From NCBI GenBank assembly GCA_029262235.1, contig JAJCZU010000002.1, positions 682,001 through 746,000 of the forward strand: 64,000 nt of DNA, read 5' to 3'. Made by a program: the position numbers and the translations under genes. Positions within the stretch are counted from its first letter, which is position 1. Each line of letters starts with the position of its first letter. Below, piece after piece: positions 53,419 to 61,495 of the stretch. This DNA is from Candidatus Eiseniibacteriota bacterium (GTDB lineage: Bacteria; Orphanbacterota; Orphanbacteria; Orphanbacterales; Orphanbacteraceae). Under the pieces are notes generated by a model. The model saw nothing but the letters and a program-made list of their open reading frames with translations, had not been told where the DNA came from and searched no databases.

Positions 53419-56400
53419 ATGAGAGCGAAACGAATCAACCGCCTGGCGCTGATGACGCTCGCTCTGGTGGGTGGGCTCGGGCTCTTCGCGGCAGGCTGCC
53501 AGGATGAAGGTTCGATCAATCCGTTCGAACCGACTGCGCTGCCCAACGCGTTTCTCCAGTCGTTCTCTGTGTTCCCGACGACGCTCGGGCTCGGAGGACG
53601 AACGGCAACGATGACGGCTTACGTCGTCGACGCCGAGGGGAACCCGGTAGAGGGTGTGGACGTCGCATTCATCACGGACATCGGTACCGTGGATGAATCC
53701 GCGGTCTCCGATGGTTCGGGGATTGCATCCGCCACATTCACGAGCGGAAGTCAGAAGGGAACCGCGACCGTGATCGCTTCGATCGGGTCCGTACAGTTCC
53801 AGGCTTCGATCCTGATCGGGGCCAACGAGTTAACATTAGAACGGTCGACCGCCCTCGCGGACGGCCGCACCGAGATACTGGTAGGGGCTTCGGTCTTCAG
53901 GCCCGACGGTTCGGCCGCGCAGCGTGCTTTCGTCACGTTCAGCTCGACGGCGGGTACGATCCAGGCTTCGGCGCTTACGGATTCCTCGGGCTATGTCGGC
54001 GTGAAGCTGACGGCGCCCGCCAGCGAGTCCGACATTCAGGCGGAAGTCGTCTGCAGCGTCGAAGGAAGCGAGATCGACCCGACGGGGGCCTTCGGTGTTC
54101 CGCCGGATGAAGAGCAGACAGTCGGAATCGGCATCATCGCATTCCGCGGGATAACGCTGAGCGTTTCCACGAAGAAGAGTCAGATCGTGGCGTCGGGTTC
54201 CGACTCCACGGAAGTGCTCTGCAGTGTGACAGAAACGGTGAGCAAGATCCCGGTAACGAACATGGATGTGTCGTTCGCGACCGATCTCGGCGCGATTTCA
54301 TCGCCGGAACGCACGAGCGGATCCGGCATCGCGACCGCGAAAATCTGGTCTGACATCTATCCGGGCACCGTGAACATCGTCGCTTCGATCGAGACTCTCA
54401 AGGACTCGACGACGATGCAGTTCACGCCGCTGACCCTGACGCCGCTGAAAGCGACGCCGCGGTCGATTCTTCGGAGCGGTGACAAGTCCGTCATTTCGAC
54501 GAAGCTTCTGAATCAGAATAACAACCCTGTAGAGGGCATGACCGTTACGTTCAGTACGGACATGGGAGTGATTCCGGGCGAAGGCATCACCGACAGCCTC
54601 GGTGTTGTCGACGTCGAACTGACGAGCGGAGACTCTGTGGGGACTGCTACCGTCTTTGCTCGCTTCGGCTCGCTCGAAACGAGCACGGTGGTTCAGTTCA
54701 CGAATCCGGTCGTGGAACCGATTCGCCTCGAAAATCTCTGGTGGGAGCCGCTTCCGATCGCCGATGGCGTGAGCGGTACCTATGTGAAGACGAGAATGCT
54801 GAACTCGACGAACAACCCGGTTGTCGGACGCGTCGTCGAATTCGCAACGGATCTCGGTGTCATCGCCGAAAGCGACACGACCGACTCGCTCGGAATCGTG
54901 AAAGCCTGGCTTTACGGGATCGAAGATCTCGACACCGTGTTTGCGCATGTAACGGCGTCGCACGGCAGCCTGACTGTCGAGGCCGACGTGCCGTTCTATC
55001 CGCCGGGATCGCAGACTCCGGTGGCCATGACGCTGACGTCGGCACGGAACGACGTGCAGGTTTCCGGTTCGAGCGGCCTGGAAAGCGTGGTTCTGACCGC
55101 AACGGCATTCGACGCCTCGGGCGATACGGTGCTGAGCGGATCGGACGTCACGTTCCGAATCATCTCGAGCCCCGGTGGCGGCGAGTTTCTGGTCTGGCCC
55201 GATTCAGGGCAGGGCTCCGAAGTCACCGTGCCGATCAAGAACAACTCTGCCCGCGTGACGCTGAACGCCGGTACGATCAGCGGGATCGTCGCGCTCCAGG
55301 CGGAAACGCAGGGCAACGTCATCGCCTATGCCGAAGTCGGCATTACGGCGGGGCCGCCGGCGTACGCCACTGTTGCGATCGACTCGATCGTAAGCGTGGT
55401 CTCCGGTGGTGGTGTGTTTGCGTGGAAGGTCGCGTGCCTCGTGACCGACAAATACTCGAACCCTGTCATCAACGGGACCCCGGTCTTCCTTACGCTGCAC
55501 GAAGATACGTGCGGTACGGGCAATGCGCCGTCGGGTCTTTCGATCTCCGGTAACGTAACGACGTTCAACGTACCGAGTTGTCAGGCTCTGCAGCCCGAAC
55601 CGGGCATTGCATACGCCTGTATCATCGGGCCGCACCGACTCTTCTCCGAATTCCCGAGTTTCGGGATCGAAGCGAGATCGGGCTCGAACAACAAGCTCGG
55701 CTGCCTGAACATCGATCATGGCTCGGCGAACAACGAACCCGCGGCGATCGCGCTCCGCTCCGTAAGCGACAGCGTGCTCTCCGTGAAGGGTGTCGGTGGC
55801 GACGAAGCCTCCGTGCTGCAGTTCGAAGTCACAGACGCACGCGGCTACCCGCTTTCGAGCGCGAACGCCGTCGATGTCGACTTCGAGATCGTGGCACAGC
55901 CGGGTGGCGTCATCGTGGAACCGATGACGGTGCGTACGAATGTGGCCGGTCTCGTGAATGTGACCGTCCGCTCCGGTACCTCGGCCGGCGTCGTCAAGCT
56001 CCGCGCTTCGACGGGTGCCATCGAATCGAGCGTGGCTTCGATCACGATCACGGGCGGTCCGCCGGATGCGGCGCACTTCTCGGTCGCAACGAGCCCGGTC
56101 AATATCCCCGGCCTCCTGCTCCTCGGACAGGAAGCTACACTGACGGCCTTCGTCTTCGACAAGTTCTCGAACCCTGTGCCTGTCGGTACGGCCGTGTACT
56201 TCACGACCAACTTCGGCGGCATCCTGGGATCGGGACAGACCGGACCTACGGGCCAGGCTCAGGTGACGCTGTTCTCGGCGGATCCGCTGCCGACCTGCGG
56301 GGACGGTGGTCTTGTCACCGTGACGGCGAGCACGATCGGGGAAGACAACTCGACCATTCAGACATCAACGGATGTTCTCTTCTCAGGTTCCACGATGATC

Positions 56401-56724
56401 AGTGCGAATCCGAGCACGTTCGCCATCGGGCCGGGCGGGTTCCAGGACATTATCGTGACGGTCAGCGACCAGTGCGGCAATCCGCTTGTGGCAGGTACCA
56501 CGATCGACATCTCCACTTCGGGTGGAAGTCTGGTCGGGAACGTGTCCTATACGATGCCGGACACGCGCTCCTCGTCCTTCACTCAGTTCTGGGTGCGTCT
56601 CTCCGACGATGAAGCGGCCGAGCCTGACTCGAATGCGCCGCCGCCGGAGAACCATTCGATCGAAGTGGAAGTCGTGAGCCCGAACGGGAACGCGTCGCAG
56701 GTCATCTTTGGAACGATTGATTAA
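53419..56724 (+). CDS. Giant lipoprotein with about ten Ig-like (Big_1/invasin-type) domains, next to pilQ
   Basis: 1101 residues, starting 2 nt after the pilQ stop. Lipobox FAAGC with Cys27, so it is predicted to be lipid-anchored in the outer membrane (Gln at +2). The body consists of about ten ~100-residue Ig-like repeats of invasin/Big_1 type, each with the core NPV.G..V.F.T..G.......TDS.G.A...L (e.g. AEGNPVEGVDVAFITDIGT, NNNPVEGMTVTFSTDMGV, STNNPVVGRVVEFATDLGV, DKFSNPVPVGTAVYFTTNFG, DQCGNPLVAGTTIDISTSGG). Such domains build rigid rods. Tight coupling to pilQ suggests a role at the pilus exit pore (pilotin-like anchor, periplasmic brace or surface fibre), but no known pilotin fold is seen. 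Confidence 0.8.
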   Translation: MRAKRINRLALMTLALVGGLGLFAAGCQDEGSINPFEPTALPNAFLQSFSVFPTTLGLGGRTATMTAYVVDAEGNPVEGVDVAFITDIGTVDESAVSDGSGIASATFTSGSQKGTATVIASIGSVQFQASILIGANELTLERSTALADGRTEILVGASVFRPDGSAAQRAFVTFSSTAGTIQASALTDSSGYVGVKLTAPASESDIQAEVVCSVEGSEIDPTGAFGVPPDEEQTVGIGIIAFRGITLSVSTKKSQIVASGSDSTEVLCSVTETVSKIPVTNMDVSFATDLGAISSPERTSGSGIATAKIWSDIYPGTVNIVASIETLKDSTTMQFTPLTLTPLKATPRSILRSGDKSVISTKLLNQNNNPVEGMTVTFSTDMGVIPGEGITDSLGVVDVELTSGDSVGTATVFARFGSLETSTVVQFTNPVVEPIRLENLWWEPLPIADGVSGTYVKTRMLNSTNNPVVGRVVEFATDLGVIAESDTTDSLGIVKAWLYGIEDLDTVFAHVTASHGSLTVEADVPFYPPGSQTPVAMTLTSARNDVQVSGSSGLESVVLTATAFDASGDTVLSGSDVTFRIISSPGGGEFLVWPDSGQGSEVTVPIKNNSARVTLNAGTISGIVALQAETQGNVIAYAEVGITAGPPAYATVAIDSIVSVVSGGGVFAWKVACLVTDKYSNPVINGTPVFLTLHEDTCGTGNAPSGLSISGNVTTFNVPSCQALQPEPGIAYACIIGPHRLFSEFPSFGIEARSGSNNKLGCLNIDHGSANNEPAAIALRSVSDSVLSVKGVGGDEASVLQFEVTDARGYPLSSANAVDVDFEIVAQPGGVIVEPMTVRTNVAGLVNVTVRSGTSAGVVKLRASTGAIESSVASITITGGPPDAAHFSVATSPVNIPGLLLLGQEATLTAFVFDKFSNPVPVGTAVYFTTNFGGILGSGQTGPTGQAQVTLFSADPLPTCGDGGLVTVTASTIGEDNSTIQTSTDVLFSGSTMISANPSTFAIGPGGFQDIIVTVSDQCGNPLVAGTTIDISTSGGSLVGNVSYTMPDTRSSSFTQFWVRLSDDEAAEPDSNAPPPENHSIEVEVVSPNGNASQVIFGTID

Positions 56725-56752
56725 TTCCCCGAGTGGGAAGGGAGTGGATGCA

Positions 56753-57505
56753 ATGAGAATCGGGAAGTTAGCTTGGCTGGGAATGCTCGCGATCGGGCTT
56801 CCGACATTAGCCGGCGCGACCTCGGTCAATCTTCCCCTCACCCATGAGGGGGGGCCGTACCTGGCCGGTTTCGAAGTCGAAACCATGACGGACCAGGTGA
56901 ACGGGCAGGAGATTCAGGCGATTCGCTATCTGGCGCGCCTGTCGTGGAAGCCGCAGAAGTACACGGGGCTTTCGCTCCGGATCGGCGGCAGCGACATGAA
57001 CGTCAGTACGACGATTCACGGGCAGGGTGTGAACTTCGACGGAACGCCGAAGATGGCGCTCGGTCTGGGGGCCAGTCAGATGGTGCCCCTCGCCGACACG
57101 CGCTTCTCGTTCTTCGCGGACGCCCAGTTGCTCTATACTCTGTCCTATGGAACGACGGCGTTCGAAACGACGATTCAGTCGAGCACGTTCCGCGAGGACT
57201 ATGAGAATCGCTATGCCTGGAATGAAATACAGGGTGCGCTCGGAATGCAGACGGAAATTGCGTGGGGCCGCGTCTACGCTGGTGCGGTCGTGCGTTCCGT
57301 GGACGGTTCGGTCTCCCGGAAGACCTGGCAGACGGGTACGCTCGTCGTGGACGAACGCGAGGACTTTTCGAAAAGTCCCACGTCCTTTGCGATGTTCGGG
57401 CTCGACATTCCGTTCGCCAATCGTTTCCAGTTCTCGGTCAATGCGCAGGGGCGCGACGAGAACCGGTACGGCTGGGCTGTCGCCATTACGGAGTTCTCAC
57501 GCTAA
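56753..57505 (+). CDS. Small predicted outer-membrane beta-barrel protein
   Basis: 250 residues from ATG 56753 (AAGGGAG about 9 nt upstream; GTG 56744 is an alternative). Signal peptide MRIGKLAWLGMLAIGLPTLA ending ATS. The mature part shows regular amphipathic strands (YLARLSWKPQKYTGLSLRIG, RFSFFADAQLLYTLSYG, VYAGAVVRSVDGSVSRKTW, RFQFSVNAQGRDENRYGWAV) consistent with an 8-12-stranded porin-like barrel. It lies 28 nt after the Ig-like lipoprotein gene and before a terminator, so it ends the pilM-Q transcription unit. Function unknown. Confidence 0.65.
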   Translation: MRIGKLAWLGMLAIGLPTLAGATSVNLPLTHEGGPYLAGFEVETMTDQVNGQEIQAIRYLARLSWKPQKYTGLSLRIGGSDMNVSTTIHGQGVNFDGTPKMALGLGASQMVPLADTRFSFFADAQLLYTLSYGTTAFETTIQSSTFREDYENRYAWNEIQGALGMQTEIAWGRVYAGAVVRSVDGSVSRKTWQTGTLVVDEREDFSKSPTSFAMFGLDIPFANRFQFSVNAQGRDENRYGWAVAITEFSR

Positions 57506-57533
57506 GAGCGCTTCGTATATCGTACAAAAAAGG

Positions 57534-57568
57534 AAAGGCCCCACCCCTTGCGGGAGGGGCCTTTTTTT
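57534..57568 (+). terminator. Rho-independent terminator ending the pilus operon
   Basis: 9-bp stem AAAGGCCCC/GGGGCCTTT (57534-57542 with 57556-57564), inner CCC/GGG pairing in the loop, and a run of seven T at 57562-57568. Located 28 nt after the small outer-membrane protein gene and only 3 nt before the predicted aroK start. Confidence 0.92.
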
Positions 57569-57571
57569 GTC

Positions 57572-58114
57572 GTGAAGAAACACAGGAACATCGTACTGGT
57601 CGGCATGATGGGGTCGGGCAAGAGCGCGGTCGGAAGAGCTCTCGCGCGCGAACTCGGCTGGCTCCACCGCGATCTCGATGAACGGATCGAACGCGACGCG
57701 CAATGCACGATCCCCGCGATCTTCGACCGGGAGGGGGAGGAAGGCTTCCGTGACCGGGAGTCCGCGGCGATCCGGGACGTGACGGCATGCACACACACGG
57801 TCCTGAGCACCGGAGGCGGCGCCGTTCTGCGGGAACGAAACCGCGCGCTCATGCGCCGGTGGGGCCTCGTCGTGCTTCTCGATGCCGACCTCGCCTGCCT
57901 CGTCCGCAGGCTTGCCCCCGAGGTCGAGTCGCGGCCCCTCATTGCACACGAAACGGACCTTCACGGGAAGCTGGCGGAACTGCGGAAGCGTCGTGAGACA
58001 GCCTACACGCAGGCGGCGCACCACGTAATCGACACCGGGGAGCTCACGGTAAGCGAAGTCGTGGCGCGGATTCTGGCTCTGGCGACCCTTGATCGCGAAG
58101 AAGACGCTCTCTAG
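57572..58114 (+). CDS. aroK: Shikimate kinase
   Basis: 180 residues from GTG 57572. The reading frame opens further upstream but only through the terminator hairpin. Walker A GMMGSGKS at 11-18, the shikimate-binding DLDERIE segment, EEGFRDRES (the FR..E motif), the GGG loop STGGGAVL and the lid region RPLI. It phosphorylates shikimate in aromatic amino-acid biosynthesis. No ribosome binding site can be present because the T-run of the terminator occupies that position, so translation may be leaderless or the true start may differ. Confidence 0.9.
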   Translation: MKKHRNIVLVGMMGSGKSAVGRALARELGWLHRDLDERIERDAQCTIPAIFDREGEEGFRDRESAAIRDVTACTHTVLSTGGGAVLRERNRALMRRWGLVVLLDADLACLVRRLAPEVESRPLIAHETDLHGKLAELRKRRETAYTQAAHHVIDTGELTVSEVVARILALATLDREEDAL

Positions 58115-58123
58115 AATCAGAAT

Positions 58124-58714
58124 ATGCGTATTATCGCGGGAGTGCACAGAGGGAGCCGGATCTATACGGGGCGGGGCAGAACGGTACGCCCCACGTCGGA
58201 TCGTGTCCGGGAAGCGCTGTTCAGCATCCTCGGCGATGAAGTGGACGGCGCCCGCGTTCTCGACCTGTTCGCCGGGTCCGGCGCGCTCGGGTTCGAAGCC
58301 CTCTCCCGGGGAGCCGCGTTCGTGCGGTTCATCGAGAAGGAGTCCGCGGTGACCGGCTGGATCGACCGGAACCGGGTCGGCCTCGGAATCGAAAACGTGG
58401 AAATCGTGCGCGGCGATGTGGTTTCGCGCCTTACCCGGGCGCGCGATCTCGCCACATTCGATCTCGCGTTTCTCGATCCGCCGTATCGCATGGGACTTGC
58501 CGAGCCCGCCGTCGCGGCCCTCAGGGCGGGCGGGTTTTGCGGGCTGGCCGTGGTCGAACGCGACAAGCGGGAGGAGCTCCCGGCCGCGGCCGATGTTCCC
58601 CGCTGGACGCGCGCGCGGACTTACGGAGACACGGTTCTCGATTTCCTGAGTATCGGGAGCGAGAAAGAAGCGGGGCCCGACGGCGAGCCCGGGCTCGAGG
58701 AGGATGGATCATGA
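58124..58714 (+). CDS. rsmD: 16S rRNA (guanine966-N2)-methyltransferase RsmD
   Basis: 196 residues. The N-terminal family pattern MRIIAGVHRGSRIYT with RPTSDRVREALFSIL is diagnostic of RsmD. The SAM-binding site is ARVLDLFAGSGALGFEALSR, and the catalytic motif is DPPYRMGL. It methylates G966 of 16S rRNA in the 30S subunit. The pair rsmD-coaD is a widespread conserved neighbourhood, seen here with a 4-nt overlap (ATGA). The C-terminal tail is Gly/Glu/Pro-rich and longer than usual. Confidence 0.94.
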   Translation: MRIIAGVHRGSRIYTGRGRTVRPTSDRVREALFSILGDEVDGARVLDLFAGSGALGFEALSRGAAFVRFIEKESAVTGWIDRNRVGLGIENVEIVRGDVVSRLTRARDLATFDLAFLDPPYRMGLAEPAVAALRAGGFCGLAVVERDKREELPAAADVPRWTRARTYGDTVLDFLSIGSEKEAGPDGEPGLEEDGS

Positions 58715-59202
58715 GAATCGCACTCTTTGCCGGCACGTTCGACCCGCTGCACAACGGACATCGCAATCTGATCGAGCGGGGCCTCACGCTGTTCGACCGC
58801 GTCGTGGTCGCCGTGGCAGCCGGGCACCACAAGAACGCGCTCTTCACGCCCGAAGCGCGTCTCGCACTCGTTCGCGAAGCAACGGCCGACCTGCCGGGGA
58901 TCCGGGTCGTCCCGTTCGACGGCCTGCTGATCGATATTGCCGGGGCCGAAAACGCCTCGGCGCTCCTTCGCGGCATTCGAACCGGCGTCGACCTCGACTA
59001 CGAACGGAGTATGGTGTTCATGAATCACCGTATGAGCGCCGATCTCGAAACGGTGTTTCTGCTCGCGGACGATGCCGTGGGACCGATCACGTCGTCTCTC
59101 GTGCGCGAGATCGCGGTTCTCGGTGGCGACGTGGCACCCTTCGTTCCGCCCTCTGTGTTCGATCGCGTCACGATCCGGGTGCGGGAACTGAACGGCTCGT
59201 GA
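58711..59202 (+). CDS. coaD: Phosphopantetheine adenylyltransferase CoaD
   Basis: 163 residues from ATG 58711, overlapping the rsmD stop; the frame is open upstream inside rsmD. Nucleotidyltransferase signature AGTFDPLHNGH, with the later RGIRTGVDLDYERSM and ITSSLVREIAVLGG (ISSS-type) motifs. It makes dephospho-CoA from 4'-phosphopantetheine and ATP, the penultimate step of coenzyme A synthesis. Length matches the bacterial family (about 160). Followed by a 4-nt overlap with the NUDIX gene. Confidence 0.95.
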   Translation: MRIALFAGTFDPLHNGHRNLIERGLTLFDRVVVAVAAGHHKNALFTPEARLALVREATADLPGIRVVPFDGLLIDIAGAENASALLRGIRTGVDLDYERSMVFMNHRMSADLETVFLLADDAVGPITSSLVREIAVLGGDVAPFVPPSVFDRVTIRVRELNGS

Positions 59203-59735
59203 AGAAGTGGGAGACGCTCTCGCGCGAGACCGTGTTCACGAATCCGTGGTACACGTTCCGGCGCGACCGCTACGTTCTGCCGGACGGATCCCCCGGCGAT
59301 TATCATTATATACACACGCATGGCGCCGTCATGATCGTGCCCGTTCACGAGAACGGGACACTGGCGCTCGTGAAACAGTATCGCTACCTTCTCGGACGGG
59401 AGTCGATCGAGTTCCCGGCGGGCGGTGTGCCGGAAGGCGCCTCCCCGGAGGAACACGCGGCGCGTGAGCTTGCCGAAGAGTCCGGGCTCCGGGCGACCCG
59501 CTGGAAGCGACTCGGGAGCTTCGCGTCGTGGAACGGAGCGACGAACGAAGAGTGCGTCGTTTTCGAAGCGCGCGGTTTTGCGCCTGTCGAGACGGCGCAG
59601 GACGTGACCGAAGAAATCGAACGTCTGGCCGTTTCGCCCGACACGTTCGAAGAGTGGATCCGATCAGGACGTATCGACGATGGAATGACCCTCGCCTCGT
59701 TCCTGATCTGGCAGAGTGCGACCGGCCGGCGGTAG
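59199..59735 (+). CDS. NUDIX hydrolase, ADP-ribose pyrophosphatase-like
   Basis: 178 residues from GTG 59199, overlapping the coaD stop. The NUDIX box is [20 protein letters not shown] followed by GL; the REL.EE.GL catalytic core is intact, but the first conserved Glu of the box is replaced by Ala. Upstream [20 protein letters not shown] and [12 protein letters not shown] match ADP-ribose/NudF-type enzymes, which hydrolyse ADP-sugars. C-terminal [20 protein letters not shown] is also typical. Substrate not certain. Confidence 0.85.
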   Translation: MKKWETLSRETVFTNPWYTFRRDRYVLPDGSPGDYHYIHTHGAVMIVPVHENGTLALVKQYRYLLGRESIEFPAGGVPEGASPEEHAARELAEESGLRATRWKRLGSFASWNGATNEECVVFEARGFAPVETAQDVTEEIERLAVSPDTFEEWIRSGRIDDGMTLASFLIWQSATGRR

Positions 59736-59746
59736 AGGAGAGACCA

Positions 59747-60037
59747 GTGCCGACATATGAATACGAATGCACGCATTGCGGGCATCAGTTCGAAAAGTTT
59801 CAGTCGATGACGGAGCCGCCCGTCAAGCGCTGTCCCGAGTGTCGTCACAAAGTAAAAAAGCTTCTGTCCGGCGGGGCCGGGATCATCTTCAAGGGATCCG
59901 GTTTCTACCAGACGGACTATCGCAGCAGCGAGTATAAGAAGCAGGCGAAAGAGGAGTCGAAGCAGGCGAAGGATGCCTCTTCCGATAACAAGAAGAAGAC
60001 CACCGACAAAAAGAAGAAGAAGAAAACGGCCGACTGA
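59747..60037 (+). CDS. FmdB-family zinc-ribbon protein
   Basis: 96 residues from GTG 59747, 7 nt after GAGGAG. Begins [20 protein letters not shown], the FmdB/CxxC_CXXC_SSSS signature, with the second Cys pair in RCPECRHK, and [19 protein letters not shown], which also recurs in this family. The C-terminal ~35 residues are a Lys-rich low-complexity tail ([15 protein letters not shown]). Proposed as a regulator in the family literature, but its function is not established. Last gene of the aroK-rsmD-coaD-NUDIX group. Confidence 0.88.
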   Translation: MPTYEYECTHCGHQFEKFQSMTEPPVKRCPECRHKVKKLLSGGAGIIFKGSGFYQTDYRSSEYKKQAKEESKQAKDASSDNKKKTTDKKKKKKTAD

Positions 60038-60048
60038 GAGCCGGGTGG

Positions 60049-60117
60049 ATCCGGCCAGGCGCCAGGTGAATCCGGCCAGGCGCCGGGGAATCCGGGTGGC
60101 AGCCGGGAGAATCCGCA
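60049..60117. repeat. Degenerate tandem repeat, 20-21 bp period, four copies
   Basis: Units starting ATCCGG recur at 60049, 60070 and 60090, with a degraded ATCCGC at 60111. The first two share ATCCGGCCAGGCGCC exactly. The array lies just after the zinc-ribbon gene and before the icd promoter. Confidence 0.75.
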
Positions 60118-60130
60118 ACGCGTCCCCACG

Positions 60131-60160
60131 TTGACACTTTCCCTGCTGCGGCGGTACGAT
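60131..60160 (+). promoter_or_regulatory. Sigma-70-type promoter for icd
   Basis: TTGACA (60131-60136, perfect -35) and TACGAT (60155-60160, 4/6 match to -10) separated by 18 nt. It precedes the icd start by about 70 nt. The best housekeeping-type promoter seen in the window. Confidence 0.75.
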
Positions 60161-60228
60161 CGAGCCTGTAGAGGCCGCCGTAAGGCGGACACCCCGGCCC
60201 CCACCCGTATTCGGAAAGAGAGATCGCA

Positions 60229-61485
60229 GTGAAAATGACCTCCTTCGAGAAAGTAACCGTTCCCGCGAATGGCGAGCGGATCGAGCGCAGGAATGACGGA
60301 AGCCTGAAGGTGCCCGCCCGGCCGATCATCCCGGTGATCGAAGGGGACGGCATCGGACCCGATATCATGCGTGCCACACGGATCGTGATCGACGCAGCCG
60401 TGCAGAAGGCGTACGGCGGCGACCGCTCGATCGCGTGGATGGACGTCTATTGCGGTGAAAACGCACTGCCCGTCTACGGCGAAAGCCTCCCGGAAGAAAC
60501 GCTGGCCGCCATCCGCGAGTTCGTCGTCGCGCTCAAGGGCCCCCTTACGACCCCGGTCGGCGGCGGTTTCCGGTCACTGAACGTGTCTTTGCGTCAGATC
60601 CTGAATCTCTACGCCTGCGTGCGCCCCGTGAAGTACTACGCGGGAGTGCCCGCGCCCGTCAAGAATCCCGAACTGATGGACATGGTGATCTTTCGTGAAA
60701 ACACGGAAGACGTGTACGCGGGGATCGAATGGGAGGCGGGTTCACCGGAAGTGCGTCGTGTGCTTACGTTCCTGAAAGAGGAGATGGGGAAGGAGATCCG
60801 CTCCGACTCCGGCATCGGGATCAAACCGATCAGCGCGACCGGCACGAAGCAGCTCGTGCGCATGGCTATCAAGTACGCGATCGACAACGACCGCACGAGC
60901 GTCACCCTCGTCCACAAAGGCAACATCATGAAGTTCACCGAAGGTGCGTTTCGTGACTGGGGCTACGAAGTGGCGCGCGACGAGTTCGGCGACCGCACGA
61001 TTACGGAAGACGAAGTCTGGAAGAAGCACGACGGCAAGGCGCCCGCCGGAAAAGTCGTGATCAAGGACCGCATCGCGGACAGCATGTTCCAGCAGATTCT
61101 GACGCGGACGAGCGACTACGACGTCGTGGCGACGCCCAATTTGAACGGCGATTATCTTTCCGATGCCTGCGCCGCGCAGGTGGGTGGTCTCGGCATGGCG
61201 CCGGGCGCGAACATCGGCGATGAAGCGGCGTTGTTTGAAGCGACGCACGGCACGGCCCCGAAATACGCGGGGCTGGACAAGGTGAACCCCGGCTCGGTGA
61301 TCCTCTCGGCTGTCATGATGCTGCGGCATCTGGGCTGGGACGAAGCAGGCGATCTGGTCGAGAAGGGAATTTCCCGCGCGATCCTCGACAAGGCGGTCAC
61401 GTACGACCTCGCACGCCAGATGGACAACGTGACGCCGATCGGCACTTCTGCTTTCGGGCAGGCGATCATCGACCGAATGGATTGA
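60229..61485 (+). CDS. icd: Isocitrate dehydrogenase, NADP-dependent type
   Basis: 418 residues from GTG 60229 (ATG 60235 is close by). Homodimeric E. coli-type enzyme: [32 protein letters not shown] (with the regulatory-type Ser and substrate Arg), [69 protein letters not shown] (metal Asp residues) and [13 protein letters not shown]. It oxidises isocitrate to 2-oxoglutarate in the citric-acid cycle. Cofactor preference is inferred from overall similarity. It has its own promoter and a 10-nt gap to obg. Confidence 0.94.
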   Translation: MKMTSFEKVTVPANGERIERRNDGSLKVPARPIIPVIEGDGIGPDIMRATRIVIDAAVQKAYGGDRSIAWMDVYCGENALPVYGESLPEETLAAIREFVVALKGPLTTPVGGGFRSLNVSLRQILNLYACVRPVKYYAGVPAPVKNPELMDMVIFRENTEDVYAGIEWEAGSPEVRRVLTFLKEEMGKEIRSDSGIGIKPISATGTKQLVRMAIKYAIDNDRTSVTLVHKGNIMKFTEGAFRDWGYEVARDEFGDRTITEDEVWKKHDGKAPAGKVVIKDRIADSMFQQILTRTSDYDVVATPNLNGDYLSDACAAQVGGLGMAPGANIGDEAALFEATHGTAPKYAGLDKVNPGSVILSAVMMLRHLGWDEAGDLVEKGISRAILDKAVTYDLARQMDNVTPIGTSAFGQAIIDRMD

Positions 61486-61495
61486 GCATCCGTTC

